Origin: CAWKDG01 sp963848355
GTDB lineage: Bacteria; Actinomycetota; Acidimicrobiia; Acidimicrobiales; UBA8190
DNA: 64,000 nucleotides
Reading direction: 5' to 3'
NCBI GenBank assembly: GCA_963848355.1
Contig: CAWKDG010000002.1
Coordinates: 310,001-374,000 of the forward strand
Part shown: positions 1-9,611 of the stretch, in pieces
Position numbering within the stretch: the stretch's first letter is position 1
Layout: each line of letters opens with the position of its first letter
The notes under the pieces: generated by a model
Database searches by the model: none
What the model saw: the letters and a program-made list of their open reading frames with translations, nothing else
Told to the model about the DNA's origin: nothing
Program-made: the position numbers and the translations under genes

Positions 1-1126
1 ACGGCACCGCCGTTCCCGTCGTGGTCACCGTGAACGACAGAGGGGAGCCCACGGTGGCGTCGACACTGTCGGGACTCGTGATGACCCCCGATTCCGATCC
101 ACCCGTCGTGATGCGACCGATCGAGTTGTTGCCGGAGTTGGTGAACCACATGGCTCCGTCGGATCCCGCCGTGATCCCGAGGGGCTCGTCGATGGTCCGG
201 CTGGAGAAGATGGTGATCACCCCGGCCGTGGTGATGCGCCCGATCGATCCCGGGTCGCTCCCTCCGTTGCCGACGTTGGCGAACCACAAGGCCCTGTCCG
301 GACCCACGGCGATGGCGTCGGGACCGTCGACGGAGGTGGCGGTGTGGGCGGTGACCACCCCGGCCGTGGTGATGCGCCCGATCGACCCGTTGTCGTAGTT
401 GGTGAACCACAATGCTCCGTCGGGCCCTGCCGTGATCGCATAGGGACCCTGGATGAGCGGAGACGTGTAGTTGGTGATCACCCCTGCGGTGGTGATCCTC
501 CCGATGGAGTCATTGCCGTAGTTGGTGAACCACAACGCCCCGTCGGCCCCGGCCGTTATGCCGAGGGGCTCGTCGACCGTCGCCGCCGTGTAATTGGTGA
601 CCACTCCGGCCGTCGTGATCCGCCCGATCGAGTCCTCGTTGGTGAACCACAGCGCCCCGTCGGGGCCCGTGGTGATCGCCGCCGGACCGATGACGGTCGG
701 ATCGGTGTAGTAACTGGTCGCCCCGGCGGCGGTGATCCTGCCGATCACGTTGTTGCCCAGATTGGCGAACCACAGCGCCCCGTCGGGTCCCTGCGCGATC
801 CCCAACGGGATGGAGCTGTTCGGGTCGGTGTGGTGGCTGACCACACCGGCCGTGGTGATGCGCCCGATCGAGTTGAACGTCTGGTTGGTGAACCACAGGG
901 CCCCGTCGGGACCGGCCGTGATCCCGCTCGGCCCGGAGATGCTCGGGTCGGTGTAGTTCCTGACGATCCCCGCCCCGACGGCTCCGCCCGGACCGGGTGT
1001 GGTCGTCGTCGTTGCCGCCGTACCGCGGGCGCCGGCGGGGCCCGCCCAGGCGACGCCGATCGCCGTCACCAGGGCCGCCGACAGCACCGCCCGGATGACG
1101 GTTCGCGTAGGCGGGGCCGACCTCAT
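1..1126 (-). CDS. Secreted Vgb-like (streptogramin lyase-type) beta-propeller protein, C-terminus cut by window edge
   Basis: The reading frame is open from an ATG at 1126 to the left edge with no stop. The first ~30 residues form a signal peptide (Arg-containing n-region, Ala/Val core, PAGA-type end) followed by a Thr-rich linker. Seven repeats of about 41 residues follow, each carrying GPDGALWFTN and IGRITT-like cores, which is the blade pattern of virginiamycin B lyase and related propellers. After the last blade the sequence changes to TVGSPLSFTVTTTGTAVP, resembling the bacterial putative-Ig (He_PIG) domain, so the full protein is probably a multi-domain extracellular protein. An enzymatic lyase activity is not implied, because most such secreted propellers are uncharacterised. 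It is divergent from the P450 gene. Confidence 0.8.
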   Translation of the reverse strand, partial: MRSAPPTRTVIRAVLSAALVTAIGVAWAGPAGARGTAATTTTTPGPGGAVGAGIVRNYTDPSISGPSGITAGPDGALWFTNQTFNSIGRITTAGVVSHHTDPNSSIPLGIAQGPDGALWFANLGNNVIGRITAAGATSYYTDPTVIGPAAITTGPDGALWFTNEDSIGRITTAGVVTNYTAATVDEPLGITAGADGALWFTNYGNDSIGRITTAGVITNYTSPLIQGPYAITAGPDGALWFTNYDNGSIGRITTAGVVTAHTATSVDGPDAIAVGPDRALWFANVGNGGSDPGSIGRITTAGVITIFSSRTIDEPLGITAGSDGAMWFTNSGNNSIGRITTGGSESGVITSPDSVDATVGSPLSFTVTTTGTAVP

Positions 1127-1241
1127 CCGGTAATCCTACGCAGAGTGGTGATAGCGCCACTACTGTCACATATGACGAGATCGGTCCCGGGGTAGCGTCG
1201 CCGGTGGGACGTCGTGGCTGCGAGCGACGAGGAGGCTCGGC

Positions 1242-2474
1242 ATGAGTGAGCGGCTGCAGGCCCAGAGCGACGACTACGACCCGTTCGAGGCGTTCGACGA
1301 CGTCATCGGAGGGGACGTCCGCGACCCCTACCCGGACCTGGCCCAGAAGAGGGCGACGACCCCGGTGTTGGAGGGCAGCTTGATGGGCGTCGGAATGATG
1401 CCCGAGGGCATTGGCCCCACGCAGTCGTGGACGGCGTTCCGCTTCGAGGACTGCTCGCGGATCCTGCGCAGTGCGAAGTTGTTCAGCTCCTCCGGGTACG
1501 ACAGCACCATCGGCCTGGTGATGGGCCACATGATCCTCGGGATGGACGATCCCGAGCACCGCCTCCACCGCAATCTCGTCGCCAGTGCCTTCCGGGAGAA
1601 GGCGCTGTCGCGATGGGAGGAAGAGCTCATCGGGCCCATCTGCAACGAGCTGATCGACCGGTTCGCCGGACGCGGCCGGGCCGAGCTCGTCCGCCAGCTC
1701 ACTTTCGAATTCCCCGTCCGGGTCATCGCCCGTCTCCTCGGTCTCCCCGAGGAGGACTTCGCCCAGTTCCAACGGTGGTCGATCGAGTTGATCGGCCTCG
1801 GCGCCGACATCGAACGGGGTCTGGCGGCGTCGGAGAGCCTCAAGAACTACTTCGCCGGCGTCGTGGCCGACCGGCGACGGAACCCGCGCCAAGACGTCAT
1901 CAGTGACCTCGTCACGGCCGACATCGACGGCGAGAAGCTGACCGACGAAGCCATCAATTCCTTCCTGCTGCTCCTTCTGCCCGCCGGGGCCGAGACGACG
2001 TACCGCTCGTCGGGCAACCTCCTGTTCCTCCTCCTCACACACCCCGACCAGCTCGCCGCCGTGACCCGGGACCGAGCCCTGCTCGATCAGGCCATCGAGG
2101 AAGGACTACGGGTCGAGCCGCCGCTGCTGCTCATCAACCGGACGGCCACGGCCGATGTCGAGCTGAGTGGCGTCACCGTCCCCGCCGGGGCCGACATCAC
2201 CACGTGCCTCGGCTCGGCCAATCACGACGAGACGCGGTGGGAGGATCCCGACACCTTCGACATCTTCAGGACCCCCCAGCAACACCTGGCCTTCGCCTTC
2301 GGACCGCACATGTGTCTGGGGATGCACCTGGCGCGGCTCGAGACGAGGGTCGTCCTCAATGCGGTGCTCGACCGACTGCCCGGCGTGCGCCTCGACCCCG
2401 ACGGGGACGACCCGCACATCCGCGGCCTGATCTTCCGCTCCCCGACGTCCGTGCCCGTGCTCTTCGACGCGTAG
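1242..2474 (+). CDS. Cytochrome P450
   Basis: A 410-residue soluble bacterial P450, normal length for the family. The I-helix oxygen-binding motif AGAETT lies near residue 248, the K-helix ExxR near 286 (EEGLR), and the haem-binding loop FAFGPHMCLG has its Cys ligand at about 358. The ATG at 1242 is preceded by a GAGGAG ribosome site 8 nt upstream. It needs ferredoxin and reductase partners that are not next to it. The substrate is unknown; the neighbourhood does not define one. A short GTCA/TGAC inverted repeat at 1165-1176 lies in the divergent promoter region shared with the propeller gene and could be an operator. Confidence 0.93.
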   Translation: MSERLQAQSDDYDPFEAFDDVIGGDVRDPYPDLAQKRATTPVLEGSLMGVGMMPEGIGPTQSWTAFRFEDCSRILRSAKLFSSSGYDSTIGLVMGHMILGMDDPEHRLHRNLVASAFREKALSRWEEELIGPICNELIDRFAGRGRAELVRQLTFEFPVRVIARLLGLPEEDFAQFQRWSIELIGLGADIERGLAASESLKNYFAGVVADRRRNPRQDVISDLVTADIDGEKLTDEAINSFLLLLLPAGAETTYRSSGNLLFLLLTHPDQLAAVTRDRALLDQAIEEGLRVEPPLLLINRTATADVELSGVTVPAGADITTCLGSANHDETRWEDPDTFDIFRTPQQHLAFAFGPHMCLGMHLARLETRVVLNAVLDRLPGVRLDPDGDDPHIRGLIFRSPTSVPVLFDA

Positions 2475-2542
2475 CTGACATTCTCTTCTCTTCTTTTCCT
2501 TGGGGGCGTCGTGGCGACGCGTCCGAAGTCCGTGGGCGTCGC

Positions 2543-3523
2543 TCAGAAGTGCCCGAGGACGGGATGGGGCACGTACGGCTCCTCCAGGCGCGTCATGTCC
2601 TCGTCGCTCAGGACGAGTTCTTCGGCCGCCAGCGCGTCCTCCAGGTGACCGGGCTTCGTCGCACCCACGATGGGAGCCGTGACCCCGGGGCGCCGGAGGA
2701 GCCAGGCCAGCGCCACCTGGGCGGGAGGGACCCCGTGCCCGGCGGCCACCTCGGCCACGCGCTCGACGACGTCGAAGTCGGTGGGCTGGCTGTAGAGATA
2801 GTCGGTGAAGGCGTCGGTGTCGGAGCGGGTCGTCAACTTGGCCCCCTGGCGGGTGCGGTTGCCGGCCAGCACGCCCCGGGCCAACGGGCTCCAGGGGATG
2901 ATCCCCACACCCTGGTCGAGGCACAGCGGGATCATCTCGCGTTCCTCTTCGCGGTAGACGAGGTTGTAGTGGGGTTGCATGGAGACGAAGCGGGTCCATC
3001 CGTGGGCGTCCGCCGTGTGCTGGGCCTTGGCGAACTGCCAGGCGAACATGCTGCTGGCGCCGATGTACCGGGCCTTGCCGGCGCGGACGACGTCGTGCAG
3101 GGCACCCATCGTCTCGTCGATCGGGGTGCGGCCGTCCCAACGATGGATCTGGTAGAGGTCGACGTAGTCCATGCCCAGACGGCGCAGGGAGGCGTCGATG
3201 CCGGAGAGGATGTGCTTGCGCGACAGCCCGCCGCCGTTCTCGCCCGGCGTCACCGGCATGAAGACCTTGGTGGCGATGACGACTTCGTCGCGGGTGAGCA
3301 TCTTCCCCACCAGGCGCCCGGTGGCCACCTCGCTGGCGCCGTTGGAGTAGGTGTCGGCCGTGTCGAAGAAGGTGATGCCCCCCTCGACGGCGGCCCGGAC
3401 GATCGGCTCGGCCGTGTCCTCGTCGAGGACCCAGGGCCTGTCGCTGTCGTTTCCGAAACTCATCATGCCGAGGCAGACCCGCGATACCCGCAGACCGGTC
3501 CGGCCCAAATTCACGTACTGCAT
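2543..3523 (-). CDS. Aldo/keto reductase
   Basis: A 326-residue NAD(P)H-dependent oxidoreductase of the aldo/keto reductase superfamily (TIM barrel). The catalytic tetrad can be read directly: Asp54 and Tyr59 in FFDTADTYSNG, Lys86 in VVIATK and His127 in VDLYQIH. The start MQYVNLGRTGLRVSRVCLGM is typical for the YajO/voltage-gated channel beta-subunit-like branch, and the C-terminal half keeps the cofactor-site IVGATKPGHL motif. It stands alone, convergent with the P450. A small hairpin (GCGTCG-TGG-CGACGC, 2505-2519) lies in the intergenic gap but lacks a U tract. Confidence 0.93.
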   Translation of the reverse strand: MQYVNLGRTGLRVSRVCLGMMSFGNDSDRPWVLDEDTAEPIVRAAVEGGITFFDTADTYSNGASEVATGRLVGKMLTRDEVVIATKVFMPVTPGENGGGLSRKHILSGIDASLRRLGMDYVDLYQIHRWDGRTPIDETMGALHDVVRAGKARYIGASSMFAWQFAKAQHTADAHGWTRFVSMQPHYNLVYREEEREMIPLCLDQGVGIIPWSPLARGVLAGNRTRQGAKLTTRSDTDAFTDYLYSQPTDFDVVERVAEVAAGHGVPPAQVALAWLLRRPGVTAPIVGATKPGHLEDALAAEELVLSDEDMTRLEEPYVPHPVLGHF

Positions 3524-3651
3524 GAGGCACCTCTGGTCGTCAGCGCACGGGACGTCAGTGTCGGGAGGAAGACCCGCAGGCTATCCAGGCACAGAGACGC
3601 CCGAGGACGGCCCCGTTCAAGGGGGGGTGTCGAGAAGCCGATATCCGACCT

Positions 3652-6313
3652 ATGGATCACCTGACAGGGGAGACGGCGCGAGAGGTCGCGCCCGGATTCC
3701 CCCGGCGCCTCGGCCGGCGCCTGCTCGATCCGACCATTCTGTCCGTTCCCATCGTGGTCGTCGTCTTCACCCTGTTCCGGTCCAAGCACTTCATCGCCGA
3801 CCTGCCTATCTGGTCGATCGCCCTGCTCGTGGGCGCCGCCTACTTCCTCACCGTGCTCGAGGCGGCCATGTGGCCCGATCCCACCGTCACCGGTTGGCGC
3901 CTGCATTTCCGCATCGGCACCGTCCTGGCCGCCATCACGATCGTCATCTACTCCGTGGGCTGGGGTCCCACGTTGGCGCTCGGCCTCCTGTTCGGCGTGG
4001 CCGACTGCATGCGGAACCTCGGCTCCCGGGTGGCCCGTCCGGCCATGATCTTCAGCGTCCTGTTCATCGGCCTCGGCCAGCTGGCCATCGCCACCAAGGT
4101 CGTGCCCACCCTCGTCGCCCAACCCTTCGTCCACGGCCTGGCCGTGCTGGCCGCCCTCGGCGTCGTCTTCACCATCAAGATGCTCGAGTGGGTCTTCGCC
4201 GCCCGGGAACGGACCGAACGCCGCTTCAAGGCCCTCGTCCAGCACGCCGCCGACATGATCGTCGTCACCGATCTCGAGGGTCGGATCACCTACCTGAGCC
4301 CCTCGTTCGAGGACCAGCTCGGCTACGACCCGAGCGAGGCCATCTCGCTGTTCGGGGGCGACCTGATGCACCCGGACGATTTGAAGAGAGTGACCGAGGC
4401 TTTCGTGACAGCCCAGGCCGGTACCCGGGACCCGCTGTCGCTCGAACTGCGCATCCGGGCCGCCGACCAGACGTGGCGCTCGTTCGACGTGACGGTCACC
4501 AACCTCCTCGACGATCCCGATGTGGCCGGCGTGGTGTCCAACCTGCACGACATCACCGACCGCAAAGCGTCGGAGGTGGCGTTGCGCGACGCCGAGGAGC
4601 GGTTCCGCACGTCGTTCGACGAGGCTCCCATCGGCATGATCCTGGTCAGCAGCGGGGGCCGGGTGGTCCAGGCCAACCGCGCTTTCTGCGACATCGTCGG
4701 ACGCGTCCAGGACGACGTGACGGGAATGTCGGTCGACGAGCTCACCCACCCCGACGACCGGGAGGTCAGCCTGTCGTGGCGGACGCTCCTCCACGCCGGT
4801 GACGTGAGCCACTACCAGATCGAGAAGCGGTATCTGCACGCCGACGGTCACGCCGTGTGGACGTCGCTCCACGCCAGCTACGTGAGAGATGCCGACGGCA
4901 AACCCCTCTACGCCATCGGCCAGATCGAGGACATCACCGAACGGCGGGCCATGAGCGCGTTGATGGCCCACGCCGCCATCCACGACCCTTTGACCGACCT
5001 TCCCAACCGTGTCCTGTTCGCCGACCGCCTCGAGCTGGCCCTGGCCCGGTCGCTGCGCGGCACGCGCCACGTGGCCGTGATGTTCCTCGACCTCGACCAC
5101 TTCAAGCTGATCAACGACAGCATGGGCCACGAAGGCGGCGACCAGCTGCTGCGGGCCGTGGCCGAGAGGATCCGCGGTTCGGTGCGCCCCGGCGACACCG
5201 TGGCCCGTTTCGGCGGCGACGAGTTCACCATCCTGTTCGAGGACGTCACCGACGCCGGCAGCGCCCGGGAGGCGGCCGAACGCACCCTGGCCGACCTGGC
5301 GCTGCCCTTCGAGCTCGACGACGGTGAGGTGTTCGTGTCGGCCAGCGTGGGCATCGCCCTGTCCACCAGCGGCCACGACACACCCGCCGTGCTCCTGCGC
5401 AATGCCGATGCCGCCATGTACCGGGCCAAGGAGCGCGGGCGCGGCGGGATCGAGCTCTACGACCTGCAGGACGACCCGTGGACCGCCCGTCGCCTACGGA
5501 CGGGGAACGACCTGCACCGTGCCCTCGAACGCGACGAGTTCGAACTCCACTACCAGCCCTTCGTCGATCTCCACACCATGACGCTGGTCGGGGTCGAGGC
5601 GCTCATACGGTGGCGCCACCCCACGCGGGGGCTGCTCCCTCCGAGTGAGTTCATCGACCTGGCCGAGGACACCGGGCTGATCGTCCCCCTCGGCTACTGG
5701 GTGATCGGCGAGGCGTGCCGCCAGGCCGTGGCCTGGCAGAATCTGCGCTCGGCCGCCGGGCAGGACCCGTGGCGGTTGATGATGTCGATCAACGTCTCGC
5801 CCCGGCAGCTGGTGGAGAGGAATTTCGCCGCCCGCTTGCTCGAGATCGTCGGATGCCTCCGGTGTCGATCGTGACACGATCCTGCTCGAGGTGACCGAGA
5901 CCACCGTCATGCGCGATCCCGAGCACGCCATCGCCGTCCTCGAAAGCCTGAAGGCTCAGGGGATGCACATCTGCATCGACGACTTCGGCACCGGCTACTC
6001 GTCGCTGAGCTATCTCAAACGGCTCCCCGTCGAGACGATCAAGATCGACCGGAGCTTCGTCGACGGGCTGGGCGAGAACCCCGAGGACACGGCCATCGTG
6101 CGGGCCGTCATCGGCATGGCCGATTCGTTGCGGCTTCTGTGCGTGGCCGAGGGCGTCGAGACCCGCGACCAGGTCGACGCCCTGCGGGCCCTCGGGTGCC
6201 ACATCGCCCAGGGGTTTCTCTTCGGCCACCCCCTGTGCGTCGACCGTCTGGCCCCGTTTCCGCGCGACGACCTGAGCTCGTGGGCCGACTCGCAGGTGAT
6301 CAGCGCATCCTGA
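3652..6313 (+). CDS. Membrane PAS-PAS-GGDEF-EAL cyclic-di-GMP regulator (one frameshift)
   Basis: About 887 residues if one frameshift is repaired. Order: five to six transmembrane helices (about 28-180), two PAS/PAC sensor domains (about 195-310 and 315-435), a GGDEF diguanylate cyclase domain with intact GGDEF at 521-525, and an EAL phosphodiesterase domain with the EAL signature at 649-651, DDFGTGYSSL and KIDRSF motifs. Both catalytic cores look active, so the protein could make and degrade c-di-GMP. The first frame stops at 5874; the EAL domain continues in another frame (LEVTETTVM onward). One surplus base near 5850 explains it. Convergent with, and overlapping the end of, the epimerase gene. 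Confidence 0.9.
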
Positions 6314-7241
6314 TCGAGCCGCGGCGGTGATGCCCCAGGTGGCGTGCCAGGAGGCACCCGGCTCCAGGCGCACGAGATCGGTGCCCGAGCGCAGGGCATC
6401 GGGGGGACAGGTCATGGGCTCGATGGCGATGGACTGGCGCCGTCTCCCGGCCGGCTCCACGGTGTCGGCCGTATAGGCCATGACGTAGCCGAAACGGTCG
6501 TCCATCCAGACGGTGACGCCCCGACCCGTCTCGGTGTCGTCGAGCTCGACACGGGCCAGACCGTGCGTCGTCACGGACCAGGTCGGTGAAGGCGGTGTCG
6601 AGCTGCGTAGGCCCGATGCGACGACCCGAGGTGAAGTCGAGCTCGCTGCCGGCCACGATGGTGTCGCCGGTGGGCAGGCCCCGCTCGTCGGTGACCAGGC
6701 AGCGCTGTCCCGGCAGGGTGAGGCGGACGGCGTCGACGAGTGGGCGAGCCGAGGGTGAGGTAGGGATGGAAGCCGAGGCCGAACGGGGCCGGAACCTCGT
6801 CGGCGTTGGTGACCCCGGCGGTGACGACCAACCCCTCGCGACCGAGCCGGTACTCGAGGACGAACTCGAGGCGCCACGGGAAAGCCGGGCTGGGCGAAGA
6901 GCGTGCAGCCGAGGACGACGACGTTCTGGGCCCGCGACCGCAGCCGCCAGGGCAACCAGCGCACCAGCCCGTGGATGGCGTTGCGCCGCTCCGGTTCGTC
7001 CCAGGCGGCGCGACCGGTGCGTCCGTCGATCGAGTAGCGGCCGTCGCCCAGTCGGTTGGGCCATGGGGCCAGCACCTGGCCGCGCCCGGCACTGCACATG
7101 TCGGTGACGCCGAAGCCGTCGATGACGGGGACACCGTCGACGGTGTACGAGCGCAGGGTGGCGCCGACCTCGGTGACGACGACGCTGCTGGCGTCCGTGG
7201 CCGATGTCGTGCTGTTCGCCCGCGGGCGACACCTCCGTCAT
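6300..7241 (-). CDS. Aldose 1-epimerase family protein (four frameshifts)
   Basis: Conceptually joined from several frames, this is a galactose mutarotase-like protein of about 310 residues. Recognisable pieces in order are VVVTEVGATLRSYTVDG, GRGQVLAPWPNRLGDG, RRNAIHGLVRW, LEYRLGREGLVVTAGVTN, PFGLGFHPYLTLG and IAIEPMTCPPDAL, the last containing the usual active-site Glu region. Breaks are needed near 7185-7225, 6877, 6741 and 6570. The two at 6877 and 6741 sit on CCC runs that read correctly as CC. ATG at 7241 is the best start. The exact stop is uncertain; the 3' end overlaps the EAL gene. Its sugar substrate cannot be told from sequence. Confidence 0.75.
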   Translation of the reverse strand: MTEVSPAGEQHDIGHGRQQRRRHRGRRHPALVHRRRCPRHRRLRRHRHVQCRARPGAGPMAQPTGRRPLLDRRTHRSRRLGRTGAAQRHPRAGALVALAAAVAGPERRRPRLHALRPARLSRGASSSSSSTGSVARGWSSPPGSPTPTRFRPRSASASIPTSPSARPLVDAVRLTLPGQRCLVTDERGLPTGDTIVAGSELDFTSGRRIGPTQLDTAFTDLVRDDARSGPCRARRHRDGSGRHRLDGRPFRLRHGLYGRHRGAGRETAPVHRHRAHDLSPRCPALGHRSRAPGAGCLLARHLGHHRRGSIRMR

Positions 7242-7410
7242 CGGTGGTGCAGGCATCGGGGGCCTCGAGGCGATCGATGGTGATGGCGTGGGGTGACCCC
7301 GACGCGTCACCGGTGACGACGGCGGTGCCGTTGTCCGGAACGGGCACCGGTATGGTAGTTGCCGGAGTCGACACCGGCGCCCTCCATGGGAGGACGCCCG
7401 GAGGAACGCC

Positions 7411-8302
7411 TTGCGCATCCTGGTCACCAACGACGACGGCGTGCGCGCCCCGGGCATCGCCGCCCTGGCCCGGATGGCCGCCGCCACCGGTCACGAGGTC
7501 GTGGTGGTGGCCCCCATGGTCGACTACAGCGGCGCCGGCGCCGCCGTCGGTCCCGTCCACTCGCGCGACGGGGTCGACTACGAGACCTACGAGATCGACG
7601 GGCTGGACGGCGTCCCCACCTACGGGATCGACGGGCCGCCGGCCCTGGCCGTCATCCTGGCCTGCGTGGGCGGCTTCGGACCCCGACCCGACCTCGTGCT
7701 GTCGGGCATCAACCACGGGGTCAACGTCGGGCGGTCGGCCCTGCACTCAGGCACGGTCGGCGCCGCCCTCACCGCCGCCCATTTCGGTCTGCGGTGCCTG
7801 GCCGTGTCGATCCGCTGGGGCTCCGATCCCGTGCCCTGGGACACCCCGGCCACTCTGGCCGGCGGCCTGATTCCGGTCCTGGCCGGCGCGCCGGCCGGGG
7901 ACGACGCTCAACCTGAACGTCCCCAACGTGGCCCTGGCCGACCTGCGGGGGCTGCGCCACGGGCGGTTGTCGCGGGCAGGGACCATCCGGTCCGCCGTCC
8001 ACGACACCGGCGACGGCCGGGCCCACCCCCACGTCTCGCTGCCACCGGAGCCGTCGGGGACCCTCCGCCTCGATCTGGGCCTGCCCGGGGCACGGCCCGC
8101 TGGTCGAGCCCGACACCGACGCCTGGCTCGTGGCCCGGGACTACGCCTCCCTCACCCCGTTGGTCGGGGTCCGCGAGGCCGGGCGCCGAGGCGGACGACA
8201 CCCTGGGACGGGCCCTCGACGCCCTCTACGCGCCTCCCCGGGGTGGGACCGGGGCCCGCCCCGGAGGAGGCCCCCGAAAGCCAACGGGCCGCCGCCGGCT
8301 AG
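7411..8302 (+). CDS. surE: 5'/3'-nucleotidase SurE (four frameshifts)
   Basis: Starts MRILVTNDDGVRAPGI, the metal-binding NDDG signature of SurE survival-protein nucleotidases; SGAGAA and LVLSGINHGVN motifs follow, ending in a canonical C-terminal half (LNLNVPN, VARDYASLTPLVG). The frame breaks near 7903, 8089, 8185 and 8235. In all four places a GGGG, GGG or CCCC run shortened by one base restores the protein, ending at TAG 8300-8302 for about 295 residues. The product would dephosphorylate nucleoside monophosphates in the cytoplasm. I read the gene as intact in the organism, with consensus errors. It is divergent from the epimerase gene. Confidence 0.85.
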
Positions 8303-8389
8303 AGCAAAACCCCAGGTCACAACCTGAGTGTCCGGGACGTCCGGAGCCGGCGTCCTCCCGGGCGGCGCCCGTCGCCCGCCGGGGATGGC

Positions 8390-8417
8390 TTGCGAAGGCG
8401 TGCACAAGCGGTAAGGT
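8390..8417 (+). promoter_or_regulatory. Candidate sigma70-type promoter of the Rpf-like gene
   Basis: TTGCGA (8390-8395) and TAAGGT (8412-8417) are spaced by 16 bp, and a start of transcription near 8424 would give a leader of nearly 390 nt before the ATG at 8811. Based only on hexamer similarity and spacing. Confidence 0.35.
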
Positions 8418-8423
8418 GTTTGC

Positions 8424-8810
8424 GACCCGAACCATCGGATGGTGGAGTCCATGCGGTAGCAGCGGAGGCTGCCGACCGGGCCCTGACCGGCCTGCGCCAG
8501 TGGACCACCGTGACCGTCTCGTCGGTGACTGGCGCGTCCGCGCGCCGGTGACGAGCTGCTCCCACCCGACCCGGGACCCACCATGACCTCACCTCGCCCA
8601 CAGCCGCGCTCAGCACGGAGGCAGAAGGAGACGCCCACGGCCTAGCCCAGGGTTGCTCCGTCCGCACCTCGTTCGGACTCTCACATGTCCAGGGCCGCCC
8701 GCCCTTCCCGGCGCCGGCTCCGCGAGACGAATGCTCAGACGACGGGCGCCCGCATTCCACAGCCCACCTGGAGCCCTCCGGGGATCCCGTGACTCAAGGG
8801 AAGGCACAAG
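8424..8810 (+). ncRNA. Long structured 5' leader / possible cis-regulatory RNA
   Basis: This 387-nt stretch holds no convincing gene but several strong stems: GGTGGAGTCC (8441-8450) with GGACCACC (8502-8509) closing a multi-branch region, CGGTAGC (8454-8460) with GCTGCCG (8468-8474), and a 9-bp hairpin ACTGGCGCG/CGCGCCGGT (8528-8549) with a UCCG loop. A 20-codon open frame at 8583-8645 has no ribosome site. Rpf genes in Actinobacteria are often preceded by c-di-AMP (ydaO) riboswitches, but I do not find the conserved ydaO core here, so identity is open. Confidence 0.4.
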
Positions 8811-9526
8811 ATGCGGAAGCACCGACTCTCCGGCGTTGTCATCGCCGTTCTGATCGGCCTGGGTGTGTTCGCCCACTGGCCGGATACTGCTCACCGAACA
8901 CCCGGCACCGACCGCGCCGGCATCCAACTGGCATCGGCGGATCTCCCCGCCGGCCGGACCGCCGCGCGCCGCCCCCACCACGGTCGGCCGCTCGCCACCG
9001 ACCGACGGGGCGCCGCGCCCTGCTCGATCTGCGTGGCCGGCCGGGCCGTGGCCAGCCTGTCGTCGCCGTTCGGGACCCCAGCCCTCGTGTGGGACGTCCG
9101 CGTGGCCGAGCTGACCCAGCGGGCCGAGGGCGGTCGCCTGCGCGCCGCCATGGCCCAGAGGCAGGCAGAGGCCAAGGCCTACCTCGACGCCCGCCGTGGC
9201 CGCCCGGAGCCGGCCGGCCCCGGTGGTCGCCGCCCGGTCGTCGGTCCGCGCCACCGGCGCCCGTCCCGGCGCCGGCGCCGGCGACGAGGGCCGACCCGTT
9301 GGTCGCGCTCCGGCAGTGCGAGTCGGGCGGCAACTACGGCGACGACACCGGCAACGGCTACTACGGCGCCTACCAATTCACCATCGGGCACCTGGAGATC
9401 GCTGGGCTTCGGGGGTCTGCCCGTCGCAGGCGCCGCCGGCCGAGCAGGACCAGGCGGCCCAGGAGCTGCAGGCCCGACGGGGGTGGGGCCAGTGGCCCTC
9501 GTGCGCGCGCGGCTCGGGCTCTCTGA
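8811..9526 (+). CDS. Rpf-like transglycosylase-domain wall hydrolase (several frameshifts)
   Basis: An exported protein beginning MRKHRLSGVVIAVLIGLGVFA (signal or anchor helix), a linker with an Ala/Pro-rich stretch, and a C-terminal resuscitation-promoting-factor/transglycosylase-like domain: DPLVALRQCESGGNYGDDTG, GNGYYGAYQF, GTWRSLGFGGLPSQA and RRGWGQWPSCAR. The Glu of CESGGNY is the catalytic residue of this lysozyme-like fold. Breaks near 9192, 9255, 9387 and 9420 all fall on CCC or GGG runs that need one base fewer. With GGG shortened near 9518 the protein would end at TGA 9524-9526. Likely cleaves peptidoglycan to promote growth or resuscitation. Confidence 0.8.
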
Positions 9527-9611
9527 CGACCGCTCACCTGACGGTCTGACCCGGCGTCGCCGCGGCGACTGGCGCCGGCACGCGTGCGACCCCATCGGCG
9601 TGCCGGGCCCG

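Noticed and set aside
510..2042. 510-residue open frame on the minus strand across the P450 and propeller
   Set aside because: Arg/His/Gly-rich composition and no motif; it is the shadow of two real genes on opposite strands in GC-rich DNA.
2505..2519. Rho-independent terminator between P450 and aldo/keto reductase
   Set aside because: A short GCGTCG/CGACGC hairpin exists but is only 6 bp and has no T tract on either strand in the right place.
8583..8645. 20-codon upstream peptide in the Rpf leader
   Set aside because: No ribosome site and no composition typical of an attenuator peptide.
8424..8810. ydaO/c-di-AMP riboswitch
   Set aside because: Position would fit an Rpf gene, but I could not find the conserved core sequence, so only an unnamed structured leader is claimed.
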